Shown one piece after another: positions 31,200-38,587 of a DNA stretch of 64,000 nucleotides (within the stretch, counting starts at the first letter, position 1; every line of letters begins with the position of its first letter). This stretch comes from Prorocentrum cordatum. Taxonomy: Eukaryota; Sar; Dinophyceae; Prorocentrales; Prorocentraceae. The stretch is from NCBI GenBank assembly GCA_963575745.1, contig CAUYUJ010021170.1:1036801-1100800 (forward strand), read 5' to 3'. Under the pieces are notes generated by a model that was not told the DNA's origin, did no database searches, and saw only the letters and a program-made list of their open reading frames with translations. A program made the position numbers and the translations under genes.

Positions 31200-32023
31200 T
31201 GTTCCCCCAGTCTTGGCTGTCCGGAACCTCGATTCCGGGGGGGCACATAGCGTGCGAGAGACCCGAAGGGAAGAAGCGGCGCCTCAAACTGGTGTCCAAA
31301 GCAACGTTCCCAACTAGACTTCCCTTCCTCAGGGGTCCTTACATTATAGCAAAGGCAAACATATCTGACGGCATACGTCCAATATGGTGGTGGAAGACCA
31401 GCCTGCATAAGCAGTGCTCGGGCCCCCATCTGCACCACGCCGTTCGCACGCTCGGCAACAGCGTTTTGTTTCTTATTTCCTGGGATGGTAGGATCATGGG
31501 CAATCTTGAGCTCGTAACATGCCCTTGCAAGCTCACGTGCACCATCTGCATAACAATACTCTAACTTCTCTCCCGGGGCTGTAAGGTTTACTAAAAAGTT
31601 GCAAACATGAACCGCAAACTTGTCGTGTGCACCCTGAGCGGCGAGCAAATCAGTTGCTCGGTCGCGAAAAGTCACGCACGCGGTCTCGTCGTGGAGCCCC
31701 CGCGAGAGTTCATCCATCGCAAACCATTGATCCATCGTCGTCAGATGTCCAAACGAAGTGGGGTTAGCGCATGGGCGGGGAACCTTCAGCCCTTTGTTGC
31801 GCGCTTTGCGCTGCTGTCGTCTGATAGCTTTGGCCCAATTGCATACTGAGCAATACGGGTTCTTGGGAGTATGAGTTAGAAGATGCGGCAGGGAGGCAGC
31901 GGCCTTTTTGAGCCGCTCGGCAAGGGAACCCGACACCTCAACCTCTACATCGTCTGGGTCTGGTTCTGACGGTGCGTCGATGTCGACTAGGTCGACAGCG
32001 TCAGCGTCTCCAACTTCACCCAC
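31178..32023 (-). CDS. integrase: zinc-binding and DDE catalytic domains
   Basis: 281 codons. The zinc-binding end is HTPKNPYCSVC at residues 51-61 (His plus CxxC). The catalytic core shows D98 in LTTMDQWF, D160 in YADGAR and E191 in NAVAERANG, the DDE triad, with an N-rich loop before the Glu. This enzyme joins the reverse-transcribed DNA to the host chromosome. The core is followed by YWTYAVRYVCLCYNVRTP, typical of copia integrases. The acidic N-terminal 50 residues lack a domain. The C-terminal part continues with a frameshift into 30,668-31,199. The visible core residues are intact, but separation from the rest of Pol by frameshifts means this copy is unlikely to work. Confidence 0.8.
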   Translation of the reverse strand: MGEVGDADAVDLVDIDAPSEPDPDDVEVEVSGSLAERLKKAAASLPHLLTHTPKNPYCSVCNWAKAIRRQQRKARNKGLKVPRPCANPTSFGHLTTMDQWFAMDELSRGLHDETACVTFRDRATDLLAAQGAHDKFAVHVCNFLVNLTAPGEKLEYCYADGARELARACYELKIAHDPTIPGNKKQNAVAERANGVVQMGARALLMQAGLPPPYWTYAVRYVCLCYNVRTPEEGKSSWERCFGHQFEAPLLPFGSLARYVPPRNRGSGQPRLGEQWPLGYT

Positions 32024-32261
32024 TTCGATCCATGTCGTAGGGGAAGTATCCTGAGACGCCGGGCCAGCAAGGGCTCCTATATGCGGCTACGCAGGCCACG
32101 GCTTTGCCGGGCTGCTCGTCGGTCTGACCAACGGCTTGGCCATGGCAAGGCAAATTCGAGAAACATTTGGAGGCGGCAACGCAGGTCGGAGTCCGATTCC
32201 AACCGTTTTCGCTAGCCTTACGAGGCGAATAATAGAAATAAGTGATGGTATCCGCAGAGTC

Positions 32262-33269
32262 TCATGAGGACGGAAAAACGGGCGCGAGCTCAGTCGGCCG
32301 TCCGTCAACGCAGCTGTGGTCGCCAATCAACTCATGTGTATGCAAGTCTATGGTTACGCGAGTCTGAACAGCATGGGGCGGAGGGCCTCCCGCCGATTCC
32401 ACATCGCCCAGAAATGCCTTGGCGCCTGGCGTCGCGCAACACCACCGCTCGGGGGGTTCACCCTCCCCAGCGGCAACCGCGCACATCCACTGACCCAGCG
32501 CCTCTTTGCCTGAAAGGGTCAAGCATGGGATCTTGCCCTCAACGATCAGGTCCACTCTTCGACCGTTGGCCAACAAAAGGTAGGGCCTTCGGCCTGCTGG
32601 CCAGAAGAAGCTAAAGCCGTGAGCCATGCGCCGCTCTCCTACCGAGATCGCGCACGGGGTCTCCGGCATGACCGAAGCGTTAAAACTACCACCCTTAAAT
32701 TCAAGGCATGCGATGCGCACTGAACCGAGGGCTTTCGATTCTCCCCCGGCAGTATTCAGAGTGATCGATTGCGGAAGCTTTCGAATCAGTCTCATTGCGC
32801 CTGCACTCTTCATATACCTTTCCGCTATGAGGTTATACCCACACCCTGTCTCATTTATAAAGCTCAGCGCTCCGAGATACGCAGCGCCTTTGTCTGTGCA
32901 TCCCGCAGCGGCTGTGCCGCGTGGGCCCTCTTCCCCCTCCTCAGTCTTCAACCAAAAGTGCCGGGCGTCATCTTGTAGGTCTGACGTCCTGATCAGGGCC
33001 TCCGTCGCAGACGCTCTCCACTGGGTGGACAACTGCCGGCGCATTTTAGCTGGGAGCCTCCACCTATCTTCGTCGCTCGAGGGCAACTCTTTTAGGTCGT
33101 GGCGACGCGTCTTCCTGCAAGTGATGGCGGGCTCCGCAGTCGACGGGGTGAAATCGGACGCGGAATTTGCACCGATCCTTCGTCCGCGATCGAATGCAAC
33201 CCTTGTTGGGGGACTCGCTCCAATACATATTGAGAGCGCCCCGAGAAAGAGGATGCCGGAAATTGGCAA
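32262..33269 (-). CDS. retropepsin-like aspartic protease domain, catalytic Asp replaced
   Basis: 335 codons. The protease core is at about residues 120-260. The active-site loop reads FINETGCGYNLIAERY at 138-153, where the family consensus is DTG or DSG. Downstream are the hydrophobic strand and flap-like segments SITLNTAGGESKALGSVRIA and KIPCLTL. The family cleaves the Gag-Pol precursor. Here the catalytic Asp is Glu (GAG codon), a single-base change that would be expected to abolish or strongly reduce activity. The domain lies between Gag and integrase, the copia order. The sequence before residue 100 shows no domain and may be an overlap with the broken Gag frame. Confidence 0.65.
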   Translation of the reverse strand: MPISGILFLGALSICIGASPPTRVAFDRGRRIGANSASDFTPSTAEPAITCRKTRRHDLKELPSSDEDRWRLPAKMRRQLSTQWRASATEALIRTSDLQDDARHFWLKTEEGEEGPRGTAAAGCTDKGAAYLGALSFINETGCGYNLIAERYMKSAGAMRLIRKLPQSITLNTAGGESKALGSVRIACLEFKGGSFNASVMPETPCAISVGERRMAHGFSFFWPAGRRPYLLLANGRRVDLIVEGKIPCLTLSGKEALGQWMCAVAAGEGEPPERWCCATPGAKAFLGDVESAGGPPPHAVQTRVTIDLHTHELIGDHSCVDGRPTELAPVFPSS

Positions 33270-33597
33270 GAATATTTACAATATTTTCAACTTGCTGCCT
33301 GCACTCGTGGAGGGGCTCTCCACTGGAGGGGCATGTTTCAACTTCTCCATTCGCATTCGCAGAGGCCCTTGGGAAATGAGGGCCGGCCTGCTTCCGCCCA
33401 GGGGGGCCCCGAACTAACCGGGCGGGGCGTGCTATCACGCGCAAGCTGACTGGGTCAGTGGACACCTCCCTGCCCCCCCGCTTTCGGTTTGACCGACGCG
33501 GGCGTCGCCGCATCCATCTCGCGAAGACGGCAAGAAAAAGTATCCTTAACATAATTATTCCAATTCGTCTTCCTGGGCCGCCAGTGCGGAGCCAGTG

Positions 33598-33975
33598 TCA
33601 CGGATGGTTGGGCGTGGTCTGAGCGAACCAACACTCCTTTCCACGCGTGCACTTTCCCGTTTCCTTGAAAGAGCGACATATCATGTCTTTGCCTTTGCCT
33701 CTACCTTTGTCCCCACCTTTCTTTCGTGTCTCCGAAGTGGTGCTGGAGGCCCTAGAGCCACCACCACCCGCAGACGAAGCAACATTTGCGGCAGCGGCAT
33801 TGGCCTGTTTGATTGTGCGCTCATACTTTAGAGTCTGACCTGCATTGAGCTTCGCTTGTTCATACTTGTCTCGCTTGAGCTTCTCTGCGTCGGTCAAGGC
33901 TCTGTGTTCTCTGTAGCATCCGTCAGGAGGCCCACGGCAGTTCTTGGGATCCCGTGAGTAGGGGTAACACGGCAT
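33598..33975 (-). CDS. Gag-like zinc-finger tail (second and degenerate third CCCH)
   Basis: 125 codons. A second finger, CYPYSRDPKNCRGPPDGCYREH (C-x9-C-x6-C-x3-H), opens the frame. After a Lys-rich, Gly/Ser-rich linker comes CRSFKETGKCTRGKECWFAQ, which has the three cysteines but Gln in place of the final His, so the third finger is probably defective. The block sits directly upstream of the protease region, as the nucleocapsid part of Gag would. Confidence 0.55.
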   Translation of the reverse strand: MPCYPYSRDPKNCRGPPDGCYREHRALTDAEKLKRDKYEQAKLNAGQTLKYERTIKQANAAAANVASSAGGGGSRASSTTSETRKKGGDKGRGKGKDMICRSFKETGKCTRGKECWFAQTTPNHP

Positions 33976-34742
33976 CTTCCTCTGTTTTCTACCTGAAAGA
34001 TCGGATTGACTCCCAATCCGTTGCTGCGCACCCTTTTTACGGCTACCCGTCGGGGTCTGTGACCGGCTCTGGGCCTTTCGGCATCCGCCTTTCGGTTTCT
34101 CAGACCTCCCTCTGGGATTCGAATTCGGAGCCGGGCAGCATTCGACTTAGCCCCCGCACCCGGCCGGGCCGGCGCGGCGGCTTTGGACTTCTTGTGATTA
34201 AACGGGCATCCCTGACCTGCATGCGGGCAGGTATCCCCTTTGCGCACAAACTTGCACGTCGTCTCGCCCTTGGCCAATCCGCTCTTCATAACATCCGTGG
34301 ATTTCCCGAGACGGGCTGCCACTTCTGCCGCAGCGGCTTCGCCGCTGGCACTTCGACGATTGTCATTGCCGTTGCCTCCACCACCGCCCAACCGCGCCTG
34401 TCGAGCACGTTGGTTCAGAGTACCCTCATGCATACTGATGTTCCATCCTTCCTTGTCGCGCAACATCATTGCTTCAATTTGAAATATAAGCCATTCGTGG
34501 GACCTTACGCCCTCTCCTAGCTTATCTCCGGACAAGTCGTAGATCTGGCAAACAACATCTAACTTCTTAGGCTTCCTGCATTGCTCGATGAAGTGCGCAT
34601 GGATCGAAGCTCGCATCTCATCATATTGAGGTCGAACACCGTAGAGCTGTTGATAAACGTCTGTCCATTCATTATAGAAATGATATATGCCAGCGTCTGG
34701 ACGATTGGGGCCAATGGCTACCTTAAAGATGCCACGCGACAT
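33894..34742 (-). CDS. Gag-like capsid end with CCCH zinc finger
   Basis: 282 codons. The first 130 residues continue the helical Gag domain (IYHFYNEWTDVYQQLYGVRP). A Gly/Asn linker follows, then a CCCH-type zinc finger CKFVRKGDTCPHAGQGCPFNH with spacing C-x8-C-x6-C-x3-H at about residues 165-185, and a basic tail. CCCH fingers usually bind RNA. Most retrotransposon Gag proteins use CCHC knuckles instead. The frame ends at 33,894 and overlaps the frame carrying the next finger, indicating another frameshift. Confidence 0.6.
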   Translation of the reverse strand: MSRGIFKVAIGPNRPDAGIYHFYNEWTDVYQQLYGVRPQYDEMRASIHAHFIEQCRKPKKLDVVCQIYDLSGDKLGEGVRSHEWLIFQIEAMMLRDKEGWNISMHEGTLNQRARQARLGGGGGNGNDNRRSASGEAAAAEVAARLGKSTDVMKSGLAKGETTCKFVRKGDTCPHAGQGCPFNHKKSKAAAPARPGAGAKSNAARLRIRIPEGGLRNRKADAERPRAGHRPRRVAVKRVRSNGLGVNPIFQVENRGRCRVTPTHGIPRTAVGLLTDATENTEP

Positions 34743-36087
34743 GCGATGCTGACCTAACTCCGCACCAATAGCGAATGGCTCGTATCATCTCGCACCCCGT
34801 TAAGAGCCTCTGCTCGTTCTGAGCGCCATACTCCATTCGATTGATCTGTTGAAGGAAGTGCATGTGATGAGTGGACAGACCGCGACTCCTGTGCATCTCG
34901 TTGAACTTCTCAATCAAGTTTGTGGCGATCATGATGTCGAGACGTTGGAGGCGGCCCGGGTATCTGAGCTGTTCGTTGTCCACAGCGGGGCCCATAGCTT
35001 CCAGAACCCAATGCTGTGCTTCTCGTAATACAGGAGACGGTCCAGCAATATCACGGACTGCATGCATCTGCCACTCCCGTATGTTTGTAACATCAGGAAT
35101 GTCCATTAGATCAACCTTCTGATTATTTCCAACCTGTCTCCACTGGTCCAGAGGGGCGTTCTCATCAAGGCCTCCCGGGTCATGTGGCCCTCCTGGGCCC
35201 TGAGGTCCGCCACGACCACCTCCGCCGCCTGGAGATCCAGGGCCCCCCGGACTCCCTGGGGGCGGCTTCTCTGGCTGGTCTCGAATAGCGTTAGCAAGTG
35301 CCGACAAAATCTCAGTACTTGGCGCGGTACTACTGCCATCCCCATCCTTGTCTTGTCCTGCCCCGCCAGTCGGCGTAGCCGCTGGCGCGTGATCTTTGTT
35401 TCCACCAGACGGCGCGGCCGTTGGCGGTTTCACAGGTCCGCCCTCGGTGAACGGATGATAGATAACAAGTGTCATGTTTTCGATGGTACCTGTGAAACCC
35501 GCGCTGATACGTAAACCATTCTCCGAAGTACCAGGCTTGGCCGGGCCTTCGACTGCAGGGCCAGGAACGGTATAATGGGGTCGCATGACAGGCCTCACGG
35601 GCGTTTCTTGTGAAAGCAGAGGCATGTCGAATATACTAAACTTGGGCAATTTATGCAATTCCTTCTCAACATATGGAAAGGATTCCAAGCCCATGGGTCT
35701 TGTCATCTCTCTCGTCCTTTCGACCATGGCCGCTTCTCGATTGGTAGATGGCAATGAATACTGCACGTTTTGCTCTTTCAAGGACTCGGTGATGGCAGCT
35801 TTGAGCTCCATCACCTCTGTCTCTGATGCAACTGCGCGTGCCAGAGCCTGATCCTTCTCTCGAATGTTGGCAGCTGACTTTTCTGAGCTCAGTCGAATCT
35901 GCTCCTCAGCTTGCTCCTTCATCCGCTGAACGTTAAGTTTATCAGCGCTACACTCGTCAAGAAGCTTTTGCTGTTGAGCCCGAGAGTTACGATCAGCGCT
36001 GTCTCTGCCATTGCTCTTCCCACTCCTCCTGATCTGCCGGCAAACTCTTTCGTTGAGTACATGTAAAACGCCATCTGGTGCTCGCAT
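34723..36087 (-). CDS. Gag-like core frame (coiled coil, Pro/Gly linker, helical domain)
   Basis: 454 codons. Residues about 30-110 form a coiled coil (QQQKLLDECSADKLNVQRMK and following). Residues about 225-310 are a Pro/Gly-rich linker (PGSPGGPGSPGGGGGRGGPQ). The last 140 residues look like a globular helical domain, with IREWQMHAVRDIAGPSPVLR and RYPGRLQRLDIMIATNLIEK. The globular part continues in the next frame at 34,742 with an overlap of about 20 nt, so one frameshift separates them. Position upstream of the protease, coiled coils and the helical domain before zinc fingers all fit a Gag capsid-type protein. The assignment rests on context, not on a recognised capsid signature. Confidence 0.55.
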   Translation of the reverse strand: MRAPDGVLHVLNERVCRQIRRSGKSNGRDSADRNSRAQQQKLLDECSADKLNVQRMKEQAEEQIRLSSEKSAANIREKDQALARAVASETEVMELKAAITESLKEQNVQYSLPSTNREAAMVERTREMTRPMGLESFPYVEKELHKLPKFSIFDMPLLSQETPVRPVMRPHYTVPGPAVEGPAKPGTSENGLRISAGFTGTIENMTLVIYHPFTEGGPVKPPTAAPSGGNKDHAPAATPTGGAGQDKDGDGSSTAPSTEILSALANAIRDQPEKPPPGSPGGPGSPGGGGGRGGPQGPGGPHDPGGLDENAPLDQWRQVGNNQKVDLMDIPDVTNIREWQMHAVRDIAGPSPVLREAQHWVLEAMGPAVDNEQLRYPGRLQRLDIMIATNLIEKFNEMHRSRGLSTHHMHFLQQINRMEYGAQNEQRLLTGCEMIRAIRYWCGVRSASHVAWHL

Positions 36088-36403
36088 TGAAGTGGTCTTT
36101 GCAGCTTAGCAGTCCACAAGTGGCGCACTCTCCAACTTCCAACTTTCGGATCGAAGCAAATCGAGCAATTCTCTTCGCAAGCCCACCTCGCGGGCCGTGG
36201 CTGCTGCGCCGCCCTTGCTCGCAGCGTTGGCGGCGTCCCGCCCGCCGTGGTCGCCGAGCCAGACTGGGCCTGCGAGGGCGTTGCGCCGGGCGGCTTGGCC
36301 GCCAGAGATGTTCGTCTACTCGCCCCGGCCGGCTTAGCCGGTGGGCACGTATTGTCGCCTAACTGCAAACGCTGAGCTCTGGCGTTTTCGTGTAACTTGA
36401 GCT
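35919..36403 (-). pseudogene. linker between Gag coiled coils, frame broken
   Basis: A Pro/Ala-rich linker that contains two of the small hairpins (36,289 and 36,329) and a short Cys segment WACEENCSICFDPKVGSWRV. The reading frame changes near 36,090: the coiled-coil-like sequence resumes in another frame that overlaps this one. I cannot assign a function. Confidence 0.35.
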
Positions 36404-36805
36404 CTATTCTCGACGCTGGTTATTCTGATCAACTATCGTCGCAGCTACAGTCTGGGCATTGGCCACTTCCAACCTGGCAGCATGAAGTTGTTCTCGGAGC
36501 TCCTGGTTTTCAAGTTCTGCCCTGGCTGAGGCGGCCATCTCTCCTTCTATTCTCACCGCCGCAACAGCGGCGGACGCGGTCTCGGCATCAACAGACTGAC
36601 TGTTCGCCGTCATTGCGGCCTGTCGTTCCGAGGACATCGCCTCAGCATTTCTGTTCTCGGCTTCTTCTGCCGCGCGCTGCTGGGCAGCCGCGGTTTGATG
36701 GGGCACATGTTCCATCTGCTCTTGTTCCCGCTTTCTGGCTGCTTGGGCCAGAGCGAGTCTTTCGGCCTCGAACTTCTTCCGGTTGTCTTCAATAACTGCA
36801 TTCAT
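36404..36805 (-). CDS. coiled-coil segment of Gag region
   Basis: A 133-codon frame starting at ATG 36,805. It is almost entirely Ala/Glu/Arg/Gln-rich with heptad-like spacing, for example RKKFEAERLALAQAARKREQ and ARAELENQELREQLHAARLE, so it is predicted to form a long coiled coil. It follows the cysteine-rich region and precedes a second coiled coil at the start of the next frame block, as expected for a self-assembling Gag precursor. Confidence 0.5.
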   Translation of the reverse strand: MNAVIEDNRKKFEAERLALAQAARKREQEQMEHVPHQTAAAQQRAAEEAENRNAEAMSSERQAAMTANSQSVDAETASAAVAAVRIEGEMAASARAELENQELREQLHAARLEVANAQTVAATIVDQNNQRRE

Positions 36806-37251
36806 TTCTTCTCGGTCCAGTCGTGCCTGCTCGGCCCCCTGGGCTTCGCGGACCAGAATTTATGATTGAGTATTGGCCTCGACAAATCTAGCCTGATCCT
36901 GCATAGCTTGGATGAGAAGGCATGGGGAGTTATGCTCTCCCATTTGGAAGCAATCCTCACACAGCCATTGATTGCCCCAGTTGGGACACACATCAGAGCA
37001 ACTTCCACACACTGGGCGCTTACAGGGTCCTTCCTGTTTGCGGGCTTTCCCCGGGCATCTGCTTTCCGCCTGGGGCGGGCAGTTGGGGCCCCGGTTCCAG
37101 CACACCTCGCGCATGGATATTGCACTGTTGCTCCTCGAAGTGGATCGGGCACCAGATCGCGGCATCTTGGGCACTCCCCTGCTCGAAGCAGACGATCGAG
37201 GACGGACTTGCGTACTCTCTGGTGGCCTGGCCGCCGCTCAAAGCTCCTCAC
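36802..37251 (-). pseudogene. cysteine-rich zinc-binding region of Gag, frameshifted
   Basis: Two overlapping frames each carry half of a cysteine-rich domain. The first gives ECPRCRDLVPD then YPCARCAG (two CxxC knuckles). The second (37,174-36,860) gives VCWNRGPNCPPQ, GPCKRPVCGSCSDVCP and LCEDCFQMGEH, about ten more cysteines with CxxC spacing. Together they look like a multi-knuckle zinc-binding domain split by one frameshift near 37,150. Its role is probably nucleic-acid or protein binding at the N-terminal side of Gag. I do not recognise a named family. Confidence 0.45.
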
Positions 37252-38353
37252 CCCCTTCGTCTTGTCTGATCGATTCGTTTAGCGAGGCCGGAGGGTTGAG
37301 CATTTCGTCATCCTCAACTACAGCGGGTATCAACGGTTGCCAATCGCCTGTGGCGCCGGCAGTTCGATAGAACCCTTCCTGAAGCGGGGGATCATTCAAG
37401 TCGTAATATTCATTCCTGTGCTTCTTGAGCTGAAGAGCGGGAGTTCGCCCCGTGATCACCCGGTCGTGCTTCACATGAGACTGGTACCCCATTTCAACCT
37501 CAACCGCCTGGGGCGGCAGGCCACTTATCACGGTATCCGAGTCTGGTTCTACAAGCGCTTTCCCAAGGGCTTCCAAGTGATCGTAGTCAATTGTCTCCTG
37601 CCCAGGGGACGACCTCCCGTCCTGGGCGGGATGGTCTGCGGCAATTATCGATGACAAATATCGGCTTAATGATACTGGATAATTGGCGTATCCAATGTCT
37701 TCCTCCATGGAGTTTATGTCGTCTTTATCATCAAGCTGTTCGTCACTATCTTGGCCGGTTTGTCCGTTCAAGGCTATCGGGATGGGGTGAGTCCCTTGAG
37801 CGTTCCCCGATCCGTCTGGGACGGTGGGGTACACATCGCCGGACTCCCCAGCTTCTCGCGACCCACTGGCTTGGCCAGCGGCCGGCACAATAGTCCGCAT
37901 CGCATTCGGGCTGGAATGCACTGTTTCAGAGGATTCTGCAACCCAAGATGAAAAAAAAAAGGCTCCTCGTCTGACATTTGCTGTTGTGCCATCCCGCCTC
38001 ATCGGGTCTGGGGTCTGTTCCCGATCACCGATCGGAATTCGAGAGGGAGAATCATCTGCTGACAAATATATAGTTTCTCCCCTACCCCTTCCGCGAGGAA
38101 TCCAAGTGGTGTTAGAAGAAGAGGGAAGGCGGCCCCTCCCCGGGCCGCTATCCTGATGTTCTTGCCCGTCACGATGTACAACTTGCGATCCGACGGGCAA
38201 TTCGGCTGTCTCATCATAACTCATCCCTGTTGCGACTTGGTCGCGGGTTTCGGCTGATAACAAGTCTTTCTGCTGAGAATCGGGGTAAGATATCAAAGGA
38301 ATTAAGGTATCATGTTGACTCTGCTCAGAGGTAGAAGATACGGGATGAGACAT
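37238..38353 (-). CDS. N-terminal Gag-like frame, acidic, starts inside the LTR
   Basis: A frame of 371 codons starts at an ATG inside the 5' LTR, crosses the LTR end and the primer-binding-like site without a stop, and continues 1 kb. The first 30 residues (MSHPVSSTSEQSQHDTLIPL and on) are also encoded, with few changes, in the 3' LTR. The rest is Ser/Pro/Asp-rich and looks disordered, with an acidic stretch LDDKDDINSMEEDIGYANYP. No known domain is visible. By position it would be the N-terminus of the element's polyprotein. It ends at a stop that overlaps the next, shifted frame, so the join is probably a frameshift mutation. That the frame is translated is an inference from its length and position. 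Confidence 0.5.
   Translation of the reverse strand: MSHPVSSTSEQSQHDTLIPLISYPDSQQKDLLSAETRDQVATGMSYDETAELPVGSQVVHRDGQEHQDSGPGRGRLPSSSNTTWIPRGRGRGETIYLSADDSPSRIPIGDREQTPDPMRRDGTTANVRRGAFFFSSWVAESSETVHSSPNAMRTIVPAAGQASGSREAGESGDVYPTVPDGSGNAQGTHPIPIALNGQTGQDSDEQLDDKDDINSMEEDIGYANYPVSLSRYLSSIIAADHPAQDGRSSPGQETIDYDHLEALGKALVEPDSDTVISGLPPQAVEVEMGYQSHVKHDRVITGRTPALQLKKHRNEYYDLNDPPLQEGFYRTAGATGDWQPLIPAVVEDDEMLNPPASLNESIRQDEGGEEL
38254..38264 (-). promoter_or_regulatory. candidate primer-binding site (initiator-Met tRNA-like)
   Basis: Directly inside the 5' LTR the minus strand reads CTTGTTATCAG. TGTTATCAG differs by one base from TGGTATCAG, the start of the initiator-Met primer-binding site common in copia elements. 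It lies 2 nt after the LTR end, where such a site belongs. The Gag-like frame reads through it. Confidence 0.4.
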
Positions 38354-38582
38354 CGATGAAACTACAAGCGAACCGTTAAACAACTGCACTCAAATATAGG
38401 AAGGGAGGAGGTCCGGCCGGCCGACGACCGACGACGCGCGGCGGCCGAGGGCTGGCGCGCTCCTTTTCTCGCTCGAGTACAAAAATAACTGCGGGATGGT
38501 ACCGCAGTAGTGTCAAGGTGTGGCAAGGCAGGCAGCAGAAGAGGCAAGTGCAGAATGAGGCGGAGAGGAGCATATTTACTCC
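38265..38582 (-). repeat. 5' LTR of the giant retrotransposon
   Basis: 318 bp, about 94% identical by hand alignment to 13,336-13,654. On the minus strand it begins GGAGTAAATATG and ends GAAAGA. The usual TG...CA ends are missing. It contains a TATATTTG box (38,391-38,398) about 40 nt before an ATG at 38,353 that opens a long frame leading out of the LTR. Confidence 0.85.
38391..38398 (-). promoter_or_regulatory. TATA-like box in the 5' LTR
   Basis: The minus strand reads TATATTTG, about 40 nt upstream of the ATG at 38,353. The 3' LTR has TATACTTG at the same place. Dinoflagellate promoters often lack TATA boxes, so this is only suggestive. Confidence 0.2.
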
Positions 38583-38587
38583 TGAAG
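38583..38587. other. target-site duplication, right copy (TGAAG)
   Basis: TGAAG immediately follows the right LTR and matches 13,331-13,335 exactly. Five base pairs is the usual length for Ty1/copia integrases. Confidence 0.7.

Larger units (their letters stand above)
13834..38244 (+). repeat. swarm of ~38 short hairpins, 3-nt TNN loop, 4-7-bp covarying stems
   Basis: Perfect stem-loops located by eye start at 13834, 13860, 14349, 14495, 15306, 15815, 16710, 16899, 17129, 18167, 18207, 19042, 19455, 19555, 22546, 22585, 22850, 23048, 24276, 24316, 25041, 25343, 25716, 25864, 27326, 28700, 28745, 29890, 30022, 30608, 30904, 32099, 33484, 36289, 36329, 37812, 37866 and 38232. Examples are GGCGACTTTGTCGCC, CGGTTTGACCG, GGGCGGCTGGGCCGCCC, CTGGCTTGGCCAG and CCGTCTGGGACGG. 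The loop always starts with T on the plus strand. None was seen in the AT-rich spacer, the LTRs or the PPWD1 exons. Confidence 0.75.
13331..38587 (-). mobile_element. giant Ty1/copia-type LTR retrotransposon (~25.2 kb), decayed
   Basis: The whole element lies between the direct target duplication TGAAG (13,331-13,335 and 38,583-38,587) and two LTRs in the same orientation. Reading on the minus strand, the order is 5' LTR, primer-binding-like site, Gag-like frames, protease, integrase, reverse transcriptase, RNase H, methyltransferase-like domain, unrecognised frames, HGT-motif domain, AT-rich repeat spacer, second coding block with a KptA-like frame, purine tract, 3' LTR. Integrase before reverse transcriptase is the Ty1/copia order. 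Normal copia elements are about 5 kb, so about 20 kb is accessory. More than ten frameshifts and several stops interrupt the coding sequence, while the nearby host gene PPWD1 reads cleanly, so decay is more likely than sequencing error. LTR divergence (about 19 substitutions and one indel over 319 bp) also argues against a recent insertion. Confidence 0.85.

Noticed and set aside
13839-37893. Many plus-strand frames of 100-260 codons opposite the element
   Set aside because: They are shadows of the minus-strand coding blocks; only the minus-strand frames carry protease, integrase, RT and RNase H motifs.
13331-38587. Two nested or adjacent elements in place of one
   Set aside because: No second LTR pair or second polymerase was seen, and the single target duplication encloses both coding blocks. 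A loss of internal LTRs cannot be fully excluded.
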